Below, piece by piece: positions 17,434 to 26,751 of a stretch of DNA of 64,000 nt. The stretch covers positions 1 through 64,000 of the forward strand of contig NZ_BBUL01000085.1 of NCBI RefSeq assembly GCF_000953825.1, given 5' to 3'. Made by a program: the position numbers and the translations under genes. Position 1 is the first letter of the stretch; the number at the start of each line of letters is the position of its first letter. The notes below the pieces were generated by a model that was not told where the DNA came from, did not search any database, and saw only the letters and a program-made list of their open reading frames with translations. This stretch comes from Cellvibrio sp. OA-2007 (lineage in GTDB: Bacteria > Pseudomonadota > Gammaproteobacteria > Pseudomonadales > Cellvibrionaceae).

Positions 17434-19986
17434 TTATTGTAGAGATGCTTCACGCTCGCCGTAGCCAAACATGGCTTTGTCGAGCAAGTTACTAATACGT
17501 TGACTCAAATTGCCAAAACCGCGCAATTGCACTTCGAAAAACACGCCGCGGTCATAATCGTCGCTGCTGAGGTTTTCCATAAAGTCGGGACTAAAATCGA
17601 AATCTACCCACTGCCGCGCGAGAATACGCACGCGGTAGCAGCAATCGGTATATTCGAGCCCGGCAAAGGTGTCGAGTTCCGCATTGTACGTAAAATCGTA
17701 GTTGGCACGGGCAATTAATGCCCATTGGTTGGAAACTGGCCAGAGTGTGGTGATGTCGATCTGATTCAGGTTTTCGCCAATATTCGGTGTAGTTTCCAGT
17801 GGACTGAGCGAAACCGGATCGCGACTATAGCGGTAGCCAACGTTCAAAATGCGATATTGCTCATCCATGTAATTCAAGCTGGTACTGACAGTATTTACAT
17901 GATCTTGCTGATGATCGTAGAGCACATCGCTGCTAATGCGCAGATGATCGCCAATCAGCGTGCTCACCTGCCCTGCCACCGCCGAGCTGGTGCGGGTATT
18001 GGCATAGGCGTCATCATTATTGAGGATGCTGACTTCCCGGTCTTCAAAGTAGCTAATCTGACCGATACTCAAGCGCAAGCGCTCGATGCCGCTATCGCTC
18101 TCGACAAAACGACTGGTTACACCCAGCGCTAAGTGATTGGTGTCATCGATGCGATCGCCGCCCGAGAAGCGCGAGTCGCGAAATAGTTGGTTGTAGGTAA
18201 AAATCAGATCCGACGTATCGAAATTGACATAGCTAGCTGCAGATGTGAGGCCATAGAGTGCATCCTGATTTTCATAATCGCGATAGAGATAAAATGCACG
18301 CGGCTCCAAGGTTTGGGTAAATGCGTCGCCAAACAAGGTTTTGTCGCGCTCAAAATACAAACCCATATCCAGTGAACCTTGCGGCGCTGAGTATTGCTGA
18401 CTGCTTTCCACATCCGTGCGCAGATTGGTCGCTTCTAACTCGTAACCAAGAGTTTTCAGACCCAAGCCCGGCTTTATATAACCGATGGTAAATTCTTTAT
18501 CCCAGGTCACTTTGTAGTTGGTACGCAGCCGCTCACCAGTGACCAGATCCGCTTTGTAGAGCGCATTGGCGGGATCTTCTTCAAAATAGCGATTCATGCC
18601 GAAATGCGTGTACTCGTTGTCCAGTTCGATCAACCAATCATTAAGACGGTACTGACCATCCGCATGCAAACGTGGTAACTCGCGATAAGGCAATTGTGAA
18701 CTGGTCAGCAAGCGAAACTCTTCCGCTTTGGCGCCCAACTGCCAATGCTCGCTGCTATAACTGGCCGCGGCGCGCTGGCGGATATAGGCTTGGCGATTTA
18801 AATCAACCGCACTGCTGTCCACATCGCGGATGTAGTCGGTGTCACTGACATCGGTGTAATCAATTTCGGTAGCCCATGGCTGGTTGCGCCCGCCGGTTTG
18901 CTCCACGCTGTACTGCCAGCGATCTTTGCCGAGATACTGTTGATCGATCTCATCGTCAGCGCGGCCAGTATCGCCGCTGCGATCATTATTCAGCACACTG
19001 CCGCTCAACTCCGTATCAAAAAATTCGGCCTTGTGGCGCAACTCAGTTGCCAGCATATAACCATGATCAGAGAGGTAGCGCGGAATGATAGTAGCGTCGT
19101 AATTAGGTGCGATATTCCAGTAAAACGGCGCGGAAAACTCACCGATACCGTCGTTTTCATCAAGACCTATAGAGGGAAACAAGAAACCGGTCAGGCGATC
19201 AGGCCCCACTGGAAAACGAAAGTAAGGCGCGTAAACCACCGGTACATCTTTGATATGCAGACGCATATGCTTGGCGGTGCCGTAGTGTTTATCGTTGTGC
19301 AGGGTAATATTAGAGCCGCGAATCGACCAGGTGTTATCGCCCGGCTCACAACTGGTAAAAGTGCCCTGATCCAGACTGATTACCGCATCGCCAAATTTTT
19401 GCAGGCTTTCGGCACGGCCGCGCACGCGGGTTTCGTACAGCACAAAACGGGCGTTATCCAAACGGGCATTGCCGGTATTGGTATCGACATAGGCTCTATC
19501 GGCACGCAGTAATACGCCCGGCTCACGCACTTGGATATTTCCGTCCAGCTCCGCTTCGCGGGTGGTTTTATCGAAGGTGAAAGTATCGGCGCGAAAGGAG
19601 CGGCGCCCCTGCGTCAAGCGCACGTCATCGCGCATGATAAATTTGGTTTGTTTTTCTGATTCTGAGTAATCCGCGGTGCCAAAGATATTGGCTTTTTCCG
19701 GATCCATATCCGATTCAGCATCATCGCGCGGCGGCGCCACATAGGCACCACAACAGGCGGTAGGCACTTGCGCGCGTTGCTCGGGGGTTAGCTCATCCAG
19801 CGGCACCCAATCCAATTCGCGCAATTGCTCATTGGGGTCTTTTGGGGTAGAGGAGTCAGTCGCCCACACCAAGGGAGCAGACAGGAGCAGCAGTCCCGCA
19901 CACTGAGCTGCAATACACAGGGCTAGGCGGGAACGAAGAAATTTACTGCGCAGATACTGTTTGGGGTGATGCTGGGATGGAGCCAT
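17434..19986 (-). CDS. lptD: LPS-assembly protein LptD
   Basis: This outer-membrane barrel, with its lipoprotein plug LptE, inserts LPS into the outer leaflet. From the chosen ATG at 19986 it has 850 residues: a signal segment (residues 18-42), an LptA-like beta-jellyroll domain (about 110-260) and a 26-strand-type C-terminal barrel. The disulphide-forming cysteines of LptD are visible: C78/C79, C213 in FTSCEPGD, and the adjacent pair in YTDCCYRVRI. The reading frame stays open to 20178, but that part has no signal-peptide logic and overlaps the divergent amgK. Confidence 0.95.
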   Translation of the reverse strand: MAPSQHHPKQYLRSKFLRSRLALCIAAQCAGLLLLSAPLVWATDSSTPKDPNEQLRELDWVPLDELTPEQRAQVPTACCGAYVAPPRDDAESDMDPEKANIFGTADYSESEKQTKFIMRDDVRLTQGRRSFRADTFTFDKTTREAELDGNIQVREPGVLLRADRAYVDTNTGNARLDNARFVLYETRVRGRAESLQKFGDAVISLDQGTFTSCEPGDNTWSIRGSNITLHNDKHYGTAKHMRLHIKDVPVVYAPYFRFPVGPDRLTGFLFPSIGLDENDGIGEFSAPFYWNIAPNYDATIIPRYLSDHGYMLATELRHKAEFFDTELSGSVLNNDRSGDTGRADDEIDQQYLGKDRWQYSVEQTGGRNQPWATEIDYTDVSDTDYIRDVDSSAVDLNRQAYIRQRAAASYSSEHWQLGAKAEEFRLLTSSQLPYRELPRLHADGQYRLNDWLIELDNEYTHFGMNRYFEEDPANALYKADLVTGERLRTNYKVTWDKEFTIGYIKPGLGLKTLGYELEATNLRTDVESSQQYSAPQGSLDMGLYFERDKTLFGDAFTQTLEPRAFYLYRDYENQDALYGLTSAASYVNFDTSDLIFTYNQLFRDSRFSGGDRIDDTNHLALGVTSRFVESDSGIERLRLSIGQISYFEDREVSILNNDDAYANTRTSSAVAGQVSTLIGDHLRISSDVLYDHQQDHVNTVSTSLNYMDEQYRILNVGYRYSRDPVSLSPLETTPNIGENLNQIDITTLWPVSNQWALIARANYDFTYNAELDTFAGLEYTDCCYRVRILARQWVDFDFSPDFMENLSSDDYDRGVFFEVQLRGFGNLSQRISNLLDKAMFGYGEREASLQ

Positions 19987-20163
19987 TAACCGCGGTCTCA
20001 AATAGGCGCGCCAAGTATGCCGCCGAAAAAATTGATGCGATTCTACTGTAAACAACCTGCACAGGGAATGAATTGGGGGAAATCGCCTGGCTGGGGTAGA
20101 ATCCAGCCCTAAAGGCAAGCACCGCTGATGCCGCCCCCTAATCACTTCAATTTCGGAATCTGC

Positions 20164-21252
20164 ATGACCACGCCCCATACCAAGGTCGATCCAATCGCGA
20201 CAAACGCATCGACTGCAGCGGCCACCGATGGCAGAAAGTTAGCCCTTACTCACTGGGTAAGCCAGAACACATCGGCAGAGTTGCATCCCATTGAGCTACA
20301 CAGCTTGGGAGGGGATGCAGGCTTTCGCCGCTACTTCCGCTTTCAGACACCGTCGCAATGGTTGGCAGTTGACGCACCGCCCGCTAGCGAAGATACCGCG
20401 CAGTTCCTCGCCATCGCACGTCTGATTGAACAGCAAGGTGTGCGCAGCCCGCGCATTGCCGCCGCCGATGCCGAGCAAGGGTTCTTGTTAGTTGAAGACA
20501 TGGGCGACCGCTTATTCTTTCGCGAAGTCGATTCCAGCAATGCTGATAGCCTCTATCAACAAGCAATTTCTACCCTGCTGCAGTTACAGCACAGTCAGGA
20601 TGATATTGCGCTTATTCCACGTTACGACCGCGCACTCTTGCGCCGCGAGTTGGAAATATTTAGCGAATGGTTTGCAGGCAAATTGCTCGGGCATTCGCTC
20701 ACCGTAACAGAGCAGCAGCTACTCAATGATGTGTTCATCCAACTGGAAGACATCGCCCTCGCCCAACCGCAAACCTTTGTGCACCGCGACTATCACTCGC
20801 GCAACTTATTACTGCTCGATGACAACTCGCTTGGTGTGATTGACTTTCAAGGCGCACTCTGGGGCGGCGCCACCTATGATTTGGTGTCGCTGCTGCGCGA
20901 TTGTTATCTGCGCTGGCCAGCGGAAAAAGTCACACACTGGGCGCTGGATTATCGCCAACGCGCCATCGCCGCCGGCATTATTCCGAACATCAGTGAAACC
21001 GAATTTCTGCGCTGGTTTGATTGGCTCGGTTTGCAGCGCCATATAAAAGTGCTGGGTATTTTTGCACGCTTATATTTACGCGATGGCAAAGCTGGCTATT
21101 TAAACGACCTGCCTTTAGTGATTCGCTATACCCTCGAAATTGCCGAACACTATCCACAATTACAGGCATTCGCCGCTTGGTTTAAACACACCTTATTGCC
21201 ACTGGCGCAGCAGCAGAGTTGGTATCAGGACTATCGAACAGCAGGAAACTAA
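20164..21252 (+). CDS. amgK: N-acetylmuramate/N-acetylglucosamine 1-kinase AmgK
   Basis: This is an aminoglycoside-phosphotransferase-fold kinase that phosphorylates recycled MurNAc at C1. The nucleotide loop region is GGDAGFRRYFRF. The catalytic HRDYHSRNLLLL and the metal-binding VIDFQGALWGGATYDLVSLLRD are clear. The ATG at 20164 (362 residues) is preferred over one at 20128. Its stop codon overlaps the murU start by one base (TAATG), so the two recycling enzymes are coupled. It is divergent from lptD, as in pseudomonads. Confidence 0.94.
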   Translation: MTTPHTKVDPIATNASTAAATDGRKLALTHWVSQNTSAELHPIELHSLGGDAGFRRYFRFQTPSQWLAVDAPPASEDTAQFLAIARLIEQQGVRSPRIAAADAEQGFLLVEDMGDRLFFREVDSSNADSLYQQAISTLLQLQHSQDDIALIPRYDRALLRRELEIFSEWFAGKLLGHSLTVTEQQLLNDVFIQLEDIALAQPQTFVHRDYHSRNLLLLDDNSLGVIDFQGALWGGATYDLVSLLRDCYLRWPAEKVTHWALDYRQRAIAAGIIPNISETEFLRWFDWLGLQRHIKVLGIFARLYLRDGKAGYLNDLPLVIRYTLEIAEHYPQLQAFAAWFKHTLLPLAQQQSWYQDYRTAGN

Positions 21253-21959
21253 TGAAAGCGATGATTCTCGCCGCCGGGCTCGGCAATCGTATGCGCCCAC
21301 TTACCGATCACACCCCCAAACCGCTGCTGTGCGCAGGCGGTAAACCGCTGATTGAATATCATCTGGAAAATTTACAGCGCGCCGGTATTCGCGAGGTGAT
21401 AATCAACCTCGCCTACCTCGGTGAAAAAATTCGCGCCCACTTAGGTGATGGCCAACAATTTGATGTAAATATTCGCTATTCCACCGAACCCGAACCACTG
21501 GAAACCGGCGGCGCTATTTTGCACGCAATCGACTTGCTCGGCGCTGAGCCTTTTTTATTAATCAATGGCGATGTCTGGTGCGATCTGGAATTTGCACAAT
21601 TTATCCAGCAGCCATTTAGTGAAAACCAAGCGGGGCATTTACTCCTGGTGCCCAATCCGCGGTTTCATCCACAGGGTGACTTTGCTCTGGCAGAAAATGG
21701 CCAATTACTCGATGATCCCGACAAAACACATCCACAACGATTTACCTTTGGCGGCATCAGTTTGCTCAAGCCGGAATTAATTAGCGAGTACCCGGGCAAG
21801 CGACAAAAATTTCCGCTGGTAGAAGTATTGCGCCGCGCGATTAATCACCAACAGCTGAGCGGCGCAGTACATCGCACGCATTGGAGCGATGTAGGCACAC
21901 CCGAGCGACTGCAACAGCTTGAACAGTATTTACTGCAACACTCAACCACACCTGTTTAA
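21252..21959 (+). CDS. murU: N-acetylmuramate alpha-1-phosphate uridylyltransferase MurU
   Basis: The 235-residue nucleotidyltransferase carries the signature MILAAGLGNRMRPLTDHTPKPLL at its N-terminus. The metal-binding LLINGDVWCDLEF and the later GGISLLKPELI are also visible. It makes UDP-MurNAc from MurNAc-1-P, letting the cell recycle peptidoglycan without MurA. The start at 21252 has AGGA upstream and overlaps the amgK stop codon. Confidence 0.94.
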   Translation: MKAMILAAGLGNRMRPLTDHTPKPLLCAGGKPLIEYHLENLQRAGIREVIINLAYLGEKIRAHLGDGQQFDVNIRYSTEPEPLETGGAILHAIDLLGAEPFLLINGDVWCDLEFAQFIQQPFSENQAGHLLLVPNPRFHPQGDFALAENGQLLDDPDKTHPQRFTFGGISLLKPELISEYPGKRQKFPLVEVLRRAINHQQLSGAVHRTHWSDVGTPERLQQLEQYLLQHSTTPV

Positions 21960-21992
21960 CCCATTAGGTTTAACCCACTATAAGGACGCATC

Positions 21993-22874
21993 ATGTTAAA
22001 AGCCGATTTCAGCTCACCCAATCCCATCAGTTTCACCAAACTTATTCCAGTGCTAATTGTATTGTTTCTGCTTACGGTTGTTTACGGCAGTTGGTACACA
22101 GTGGATCAAGGTGAACGCGGTGTGCATTTGCGCAACGGAAAAATTATCGGTACTGCAGCACCCGGTTTGGGGTTTAAAATTCCACTCATTGATACAGTGG
22201 TAAAAATCTCCACACAAACTCATACCGCCAATTATCAAGCGCTACAGGCCTATAGCCGCGATCAACAACCCGCGACGATTCGCGCATCAGTTACCTTCAG
22301 TGTGCCAGCCGATAGAGTGGAAGAGGTCTATGCCAATTTCAAAAGTATCGACTCAATGATGGCGCGCTTGGTTGATCGCCAAGTCCCCACCCAGGTCGAA
22401 AATATTTTTGGTAAATACACCGCCATTTCGGTAGTGCAAGAGCGGATTAAATTCGGTATCGATGTCACTGACGCCATCACCAAAGCCATTAACGGCCCGG
22501 TCGTGATCAACTCAGTACAGATTGAGAATATCGACTTCAGTGCAGCTTACGAAAAATCTGTAGAAGACCGCATGCGCGCCGAAGTTGAAGTGCAAACGCA
22601 AAAACAAAACCTGGAAAAAGAGCGGGTGAGCGCGCAGATTGCCGTCACCAAAGCGCAAGCCGAAGCCGATTCGCAACTGGCGCGCGCCAAAGCAGAAGCT
22701 GAAAGTATTCGCATTAAAGGTGATGCTGAAGCTTCGGCGATTAAAAGCCGCGCTGAAGCGCTGGCGCAAAATCAAAACCTGATTGAGTTAACCAAAGCGG
22801 AAAAATGGAACGGACAGCTGCCTAGCACCATGCTGCCCAATGGCACCCTGCCATTTTTTAACACCAACAAATAA
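21993..22874 (+). CDS. Prohibitin-type SPFH/band-7 membrane protein
   Basis: The 293-residue protein has one N-terminal membrane helix (about residues 15-35), a band-7/SPFH domain starting at YTVDQGERGVHLRNGKI (about 38-195), and an Ala/Glu/Lys-rich coiled coil (about 190-260). This is the prohibitin/HflC-like layout. Such proteins form large membrane rings that organise proteases or lipid domains. AAGGA precedes the start. It follows murU by 33 bp and ends at a strong terminator, so it may be co-transcribed with amgK-murU. The specific role is unknown. Confidence 0.88.
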   Translation: MLKADFSSPNPISFTKLIPVLIVLFLLTVVYGSWYTVDQGERGVHLRNGKIIGTAAPGLGFKIPLIDTVVKISTQTHTANYQALQAYSRDQQPATIRASVTFSVPADRVEEVYANFKSIDSMMARLVDRQVPTQVENIFGKYTAISVVQERIKFGIDVTDAITKAINGPVVINSVQIENIDFSAAYEKSVEDRMRAEVEVQTQKQNLEKERVSAQIAVTKAQAEADSQLARAKAEAESIRIKGDAEASAIKSRAEALAQNQNLIELTKAEKWNGQLPSTMLPNGTLPFFNTNK

Positions 22875-22890
22875 ACAGTAGATACAATAA

Positions 22891-22916
22891 GGGCGCCAAT
22901 AGCGGCGCCCTTTTTT
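22891..22916 (+). terminator. Intrinsic terminator after the SPFH gene
   Basis: GGGCGCC (22891-22897) pairs with GGCGCCC (22904-22910) around AATAGC, followed by TTTTTT. It ends the amgK-murU-SPFH unit. Confidence 0.92.
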
Positions 22917-22943
22917 GTAAAACTAACTTACCTTGCCATTCGA

Positions 22944-23624
22944 TCAATTCATCGCCAGCAATTGCATCGCACCAAATTCATTGACTTGCAACACCAGCTG
23001 AATATCGTTATTTGAACTATCCACTACCTTCCCATTGAGTAACAACTCGGTTTTAATCGGGTATACACCCTGTGGCAAACCTTCAGGCAGGGTAAACGAA
23101 AACTCATTTTGGTAGCGGCCACCGCGTTTGGTTTTTGCGTTCACTGGTTTAGTAAAGTTTTTTAACTCTTTGCTATTGTCTTCATTGTCGTAAATTGCAA
23201 TGCGCTCTTCGATCAACGCGGTTTTTTGCTTGGTGCCTGGCACTACCACTATATCGGACTGAATAATCACTTCTTTGCCCGGTTCAACAATATTACCCGG
23301 CAAGGTTTTAGTGATGTATTCGGTCGCCATAGGCTCGGCAGGTAAATTATTGTTTTGCGCTTTGTATTCTTCCGCTACCTGCCCCTCTTTCGCTATTCGC
23401 TCGGAGCGATGCTTGATAATCATTTTGGTCAGTACCGTCACTGCCACTGCTACCGCAGCTACACGTGCCACGGCTTTCAAATGCTCACGGTTTTTGCACC
23501 CCTGATCACTGCTATTACATTTGTGTGATCGATCTATATTGTCTTTCAAATCTTTTAAACTAAACGCCTGTAGCGGATTCGCCAAAAGACATGACAGTAG
23601 AACAATAATCGCTTTGCTTTTCAT
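22944..23624 (-). CDS. Secreted/periplasmic protein of unknown function linked to the Ser/Thr kinase
   Basis: The 226-residue protein has a signal peptide (cleavage near LQAFS, residue 20). Next come a Cys pair (CNSSDQGC, C-x6-C), a hydrophobic Ala/Val stretch (about 50-67) that could be a second membrane segment, and a predicted beta-rich C-terminal half with GLPQGVYPIKTELLLNGKVV. That last part resembles an Ig-like or chaperone-like beta domain. It lies 50 bp downstream of the kinase gene on the same strand, so the two likely form an operon. I do not recognise the family. Confidence 0.65.
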   Translation of the reverse strand: MKSKAIIVLLSCLLANPLQAFSLKDLKDNIDRSHKCNSSDQGCKNREHLKAVARVAAVAVAVTVLTKMIIKHRSERIAKEGQVAEEYKAQNNNLPAEPMATEYITKTLPGNIVEPGKEVIIQSDIVVVPGTKQKTALIEERIAIYDNEDNSKELKNFTKPVNAKTKRGGRYQNEFSFTLPEGLPQGVYPIKTELLLNGKVVDSSNNDIQLVLQVNEFGAMQLLAMN

Positions 23625-23674
23625 ATTTGCAGTACCTGATCGGTTATGGTTGCGAACTCTTGATCTCCATACAC

Positions 23675-25483
23675 TTACTTAATTGTAAAACCGGTTTCCT
23701 TAAGTTTGCGCTGGGTTTCTTGCGCCCGTGTTTTTAAGGCTATTGCCGCTTTGTTAGTGGAATCCAAATCCAGTACCGATTCCGCCTTGGCAATCGCGCA
23801 GGCATAATTCTTTTTCCCCATGCAGCGCTCGGCATCATCGAGCAGTTTTGCGGTTTTTGCGGCCAGTTCTTTATATTGCTGCTGTGCCATCGCTGCCGAC
23901 TGTTTCAATTCAACCGCTTGCGCGCTGGCCGGATCAACCGACAATACATGAGCGGCCACTGCCAGTGCACAATCATAATCCTTTGCGTTCAGGCAATTTT
24001 GCCCAGTTACTAATTCCTGATTAATGGACTGCTGCTGCGCTGCCAATGCTAATTGTTGTTGCTGTTCAATCTTGGCAATTTTTTCCATGAGCAACTGGCT
24101 GGCCGAATGCTCGGCATTGAGCTCACGCGCGCGCTCGGCAAACAGCCGGGCACAATTTAAATCCTGCTGCTGCAAACAAGTTTCAGCCTCTTGCACCAAG
24201 GCCGCCATTTTTTCCTCATCGGCACGTTCAGCCTTGGCCGTTTGCGCTGCCTGTAAAAGAGCGATGGCAACCTGATTATCCGGCGCAAGATTGGTCGCCA
24301 CCATGCTCTGCTCGATCGCACAATTAAAATCGCTCTGCGCAAAACATTGTTGCGCTGCAGTGATTTTTTCGACGATGGTCGCCTGTAATGTTTGTTTTGC
24401 TTGATATTGGCTATAACCAAACCAAGCCGCACCGGCAAGCGATACCAGCGCCAAACTGACTGCGACGGTTAACATTAACGGATTGCGCCGGGGAAATAAC
24501 TCATCAACAAATTGCGCAACGCTCGCCGTGCGCTCTGCTTTAGTGAGTGCCAGTGCATGGCTCAGTGCGCGCCACTCCCGCGCACTGAGCTTATCCAAAC
24601 GTTTCGGTACGAGCTTTTGTTGCTGTGCATCCAACGCTGAGAGATTGTTATAGGGGTGGCGCCCCGCCAGCATTTCATACACCACACAGGCGAGCGCGTA
24701 GACATCATCGCTAAAACCAAGCGGTTCATCTTTTACCATTTCGATGGTGGCATAAGCAGGTGTAAGCGCGCCTAACTGCCCAGCATCAAAATGGTGTTTT
24801 TGCACTTCTTTGGAGGCGGCGCGCGCGATACCAAAATCCAGCACTTTAGCGCTGCCATCGGTATTAACGAATACGTTGCCGGGTTTGAAATCGGCATGAA
24901 TTAGTTTTCGCTGATGGGCATAGGCCAGCGCAGCACACAAATCTTTGGTAATTTTCCAGACCTGCTCTTTCGCCAACCCTTTGCTGCGCTGCGCCTTGAT
25001 CAGTTGATCCAACGGCTGCCCTTCGAGCAGCTCCATGGTCATAAATAGCGTATCGCCCTCGCGATCAAAATCGTGCACCGTGACAATATTGGGGTGAGCG
25101 AGGGTTTGTGACTTGGCGGTTTCCTGCTGCAGGGTAACAAAAGCGTCGGGATGATCTTTGAAATCCTGGTTGAGAATTTTGGTGGCTATATAAGGATTAG
25201 GGTCTTCCGCTTCGACTTTGCGCAGATCCTTGGTTTTATAGACGGTTCCCATACCGCCGTGCCCTAGTACATCTTCCAACAAAAAGCGTTTTTTCAGCAG
25301 TGTGCCCTTGCCGCTCTGGGATTGTTTAACCAACTCCCGCGCCTGCGCAAATCCGGCGGAGTGATTATGGGGAGCGCTGTATTGGGTGAATTGCGTGGCG
25401 TTGGGAGCAGGAACAGGCTCATCGCCACTGCGCACAGTCGTGGCATTCACATCGGTTTGATTGGATTCATCATGAGTAGACAC
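23675..25483 (-). CDS. Membrane serine/threonine protein kinase with four Cys-pair repeats
   Basis: About 602 residues from the GTG at 25483, which has AGGGGA upstream; an in-frame TTG at 25507 is less likely. A Hanks-type kinase domain follows an N-terminal linker: glycine loop LGHGGMGTVY, lysine in YIATKIL, catalytic loop HADFKPGNVF (HAD in place of HRD, as in many bacterial relatives), DFGIAR, and an APE-like ATIE. One membrane helix (about 336-360) precedes a helical region with four TPR-like repeats. Each repeat holds a C-x7-C pair and the pairs recur every 57-61 residues. The kinase faces the cytoplasm and the repeats should face the periplasm. The downstream secreted protein is a likely partner. 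Confidence 0.9.
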   Translation of the reverse strand: MSTHDESNQTDVNATTVRSGDEPVPAPNATQFTQYSAPHNHSAGFAQARELVKQSQSGKGTLLKKRFLLEDVLGHGGMGTVYKTKDLRKVEAEDPNPYIATKILNQDFKDHPDAFVTLQQETAKSQTLAHPNIVTVHDFDREGDTLFMTMELLEGQPLDQLIKAQRSKGLAKEQVWKITKDLCAALAYAHQRKLIHADFKPGNVFVNTDGSAKVLDFGIARAASKEVQKHHFDAGQLGALTPAYATIEMVKDEPLGFSDDVYALACVVYEMLAGRHPYNNLSALDAQQQKLVPKRLDKLSAREWRALSHALALTKAERTASVAQFVDELFPRRNPLMLTVAVSLALVSLAGAAWFGYSQYQAKQTLQATIVEKITAAQQCFAQSDFNCAIEQSMVATNLAPDNQVAIALLQAAQTAKAERADEEKMAALVQEAETCLQQQDLNCARLFAERARELNAEHSASQLLMEKIAKIEQQQQLALAAQQQSINQELVTGQNCLNAKDYDCALAVAAHVLSVDPASAQAVELKQSAAMAQQQYKELAAKTAKLLDDAERCMGKKNYACAIAKAESVLDLDSTNKAAIALKTRAQETQRKLKETGFTIK

Positions 25484-25612
25484 GCAAAAATCCCCTGGAG
25501 GTTTCAACCTTGATCGCTGGCGCCAATATTATCATGCCGCAAGCCTGTATACTGATTAGCTCAGCAACTCCCCCACCACGACTATAATCAGTCAATTACT
25601 CGGGGATATTGG

Positions 25613-25640
25613 TTGACAAAAAAATCGAACACGGCATAAT
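25613..25640 (+). promoter_or_regulatory. Sigma70-type promoter of rpsT
   Basis: TTGACA (25613-25618) and CATAAT (25635-25640) are separated by 16 bp, a near-consensus sigma70 promoter. It lies about 70 bp upstream of the rpsT start codon. Confidence 0.8.
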
Positions 25641-25710
25641 GTCGCGTCCTTGAATCCCGACCCTTTTTTCGACAGTATTTGTCCAGAATTTATCTTATAG
25701 GAGCACTAAG

Positions 25711-25980
25711 GTGGCAAACTCACCCCAAGCCAAAAAACGCGCGCGTCAAAATGAAAAAGCTCGCAAGCACAACGCAAGCATGCGCTCTATGGGGCGTACT
25801 TACCTCAAGAAAGTGCTTGCCGCTATCGCCACTGGCGATAAAGCAGCTGCCCAAACCGCTTATGTTTCAGCTGTTTCAGTGATCGATCGTATCGCTGACA
25901 AAGGCTTGATTCACAAGAACAAAGCCGCTCGTCATAAGAGCCGCTTGAACGCAAAAATCAAGGCATTGGCAGCAGCTTAA
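25711..25980 (+). CDS. rpsT: 30S ribosomal protein S20
   Basis: The 89-residue, Lys/Arg/Ala-rich protein begins [20 protein letters not shown] after the initiator and ends [14 protein letters not shown], both diagnostic of S20, which binds 16S rRNA. It starts with GTG behind TAGGAG. S20 genes often use a weak start codon linked to autoregulation of translation in enterics; whether that applies here is inference. It is a single-gene unit with its own promoter and terminator. Confidence 0.98.
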   Translation: MANSPQAKKRARQNEKARKHNASMRSMGRTYLKKVLAAIATGDKAAAQTAYVSAVSVIDRIADKGLIHKNKAARHKSRLNAKIKALAAA

Positions 25981-26002
25981 TCGCCCTTTTGATCTCGCGT
26001 GT

Positions 26003-26030
26003 AAAAAAACCGGCTTAAGCCGGTTTTTTT
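26003..26030 (+). terminator. Intrinsic terminator of rpsT
   Basis: AAAAAAACCGGCTTAAGCCGGTTTTTTT forms a perfect palindrome with a GC core and T-run 22 bp past the rpsT stop codon. The A-run allows bidirectional action. Confidence 0.92.
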
Positions 26031-26270
26031 ATGCCCGTAATTTAACCCAAATGCTGTCATAGACACCATAAAGCATAATTTTAGGTCTATACAGTGTCAT
26101 AAAAACAGATTATCTTCGGCAGCAACTTTTGCTTGGAACCTTTTCCAGCACAACCAAAAAGAGAGCTGGGCTTGGGGTGATATCAACTGGCGAGCAACCC
26201 GATAAAGGATGCAGCTGCCCACAGTTAGCACCTAACCCAGAAGTGCACATACTAATAATGGAGATACTCT

Positions 26271-26660
26271 ATGCTGCCGCGTGACCACTATCTGAAACAA
26301 ACATTTCAAGATACCGTTAACTTTCCCGATGGTTTTGAAAAAGGTGGCCTATCGGACATTCAGGCGCGCCTGATTCGCAAACAGGGCATACTGATAAATG
26401 CCCTAACAATGGAAGAAGTCTCAGACCCCACCGCAGACGATCTGCATATGCTCAAAGTCATCGCCAATCAGAGCGCCCCCAAAAGCCCTATAGAGCAAGC
26501 TTGGGTCAAATATCTCTCTATCGTCAAAGCGCGCCAAGCCGCAGCACCCACCAAGGCCAGCAAAACCAAAACAACCAAGGCAAAAGCAGCTGAACCCGCC
26601 ACTGAAGAGGCTCCAGCCACCAAGGCAAAAGCTGCCAAGAAAACCGCAAAAACAGATTAA
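26271..26660 (+). CDS. MaoP/DUF413-family protein with Lys/Ala-rich tail
   Basis: The first 85 residues match the DUF413 pattern of MaoP (YifE), which helps organise the Ori macrodomain in E. coli: a short N-terminus, FPDGFEKGGLSDIQARLIRKQG, DLHMLKVIANQS and PIEQAWVKYLSIVKAR. Residues 90-129 are a low-complexity Ala/Lys/Thr tail with repeated TKAKAA units, like histone-H1-type tails, that enteric MaoP lacks. The tail suggests nonspecific DNA binding. Start is ATG behind GGAG. The 240 bp upstream, after the rpsT terminator, holds no gene. Confidence 0.78.
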   Translation: MLPRDHYLKQTFQDTVNFPDGFEKGGLSDIQARLIRKQGILINALTMEEVSDPTADDLHMLKVIANQSAPKSPIEQAWVKYLSIVKARQAAAPTKASKTKTTKAKAAEPATEEAPATKAKAAKKTAKTD

Positions 26661-26680
26661 TAACATCTTCACGCTGCAAC

Positions 26681-26716
26681 AAAAAAGGCGCAACCATTAA
26701 TGGGTTGCGCCTTTTT
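26681..26716. terminator. Bidirectional terminator between maoP-like gene and GH94 gene
   Basis: AAAAAAGGCGCAACC pairs with GGGTTGCGCCTTTTT around a short loop, between two convergent genes. Runs of A and T flank the stem. Confidence 0.92.
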
Positions 26717-26751
26717 GTTATCCGCAGCGCATTAAATGCTGCCGCTTAGAA

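Noticed and set aside
18898-19500. Long plus-strand frame (204 codons) inside lptD
   Set aside because: It lies opposite a clearly coding region with matching LptD motifs and has no recognisable domain or ribosome site, so it is a shadow frame.
20128-20163. Upstream in-frame ATG for amgK and the lptD frame that stays open to 20178
   Set aside because: The extensions overlap each other on opposite strands, lack ribosome-site support, and would put about 64 residues before the LptD signal peptide.
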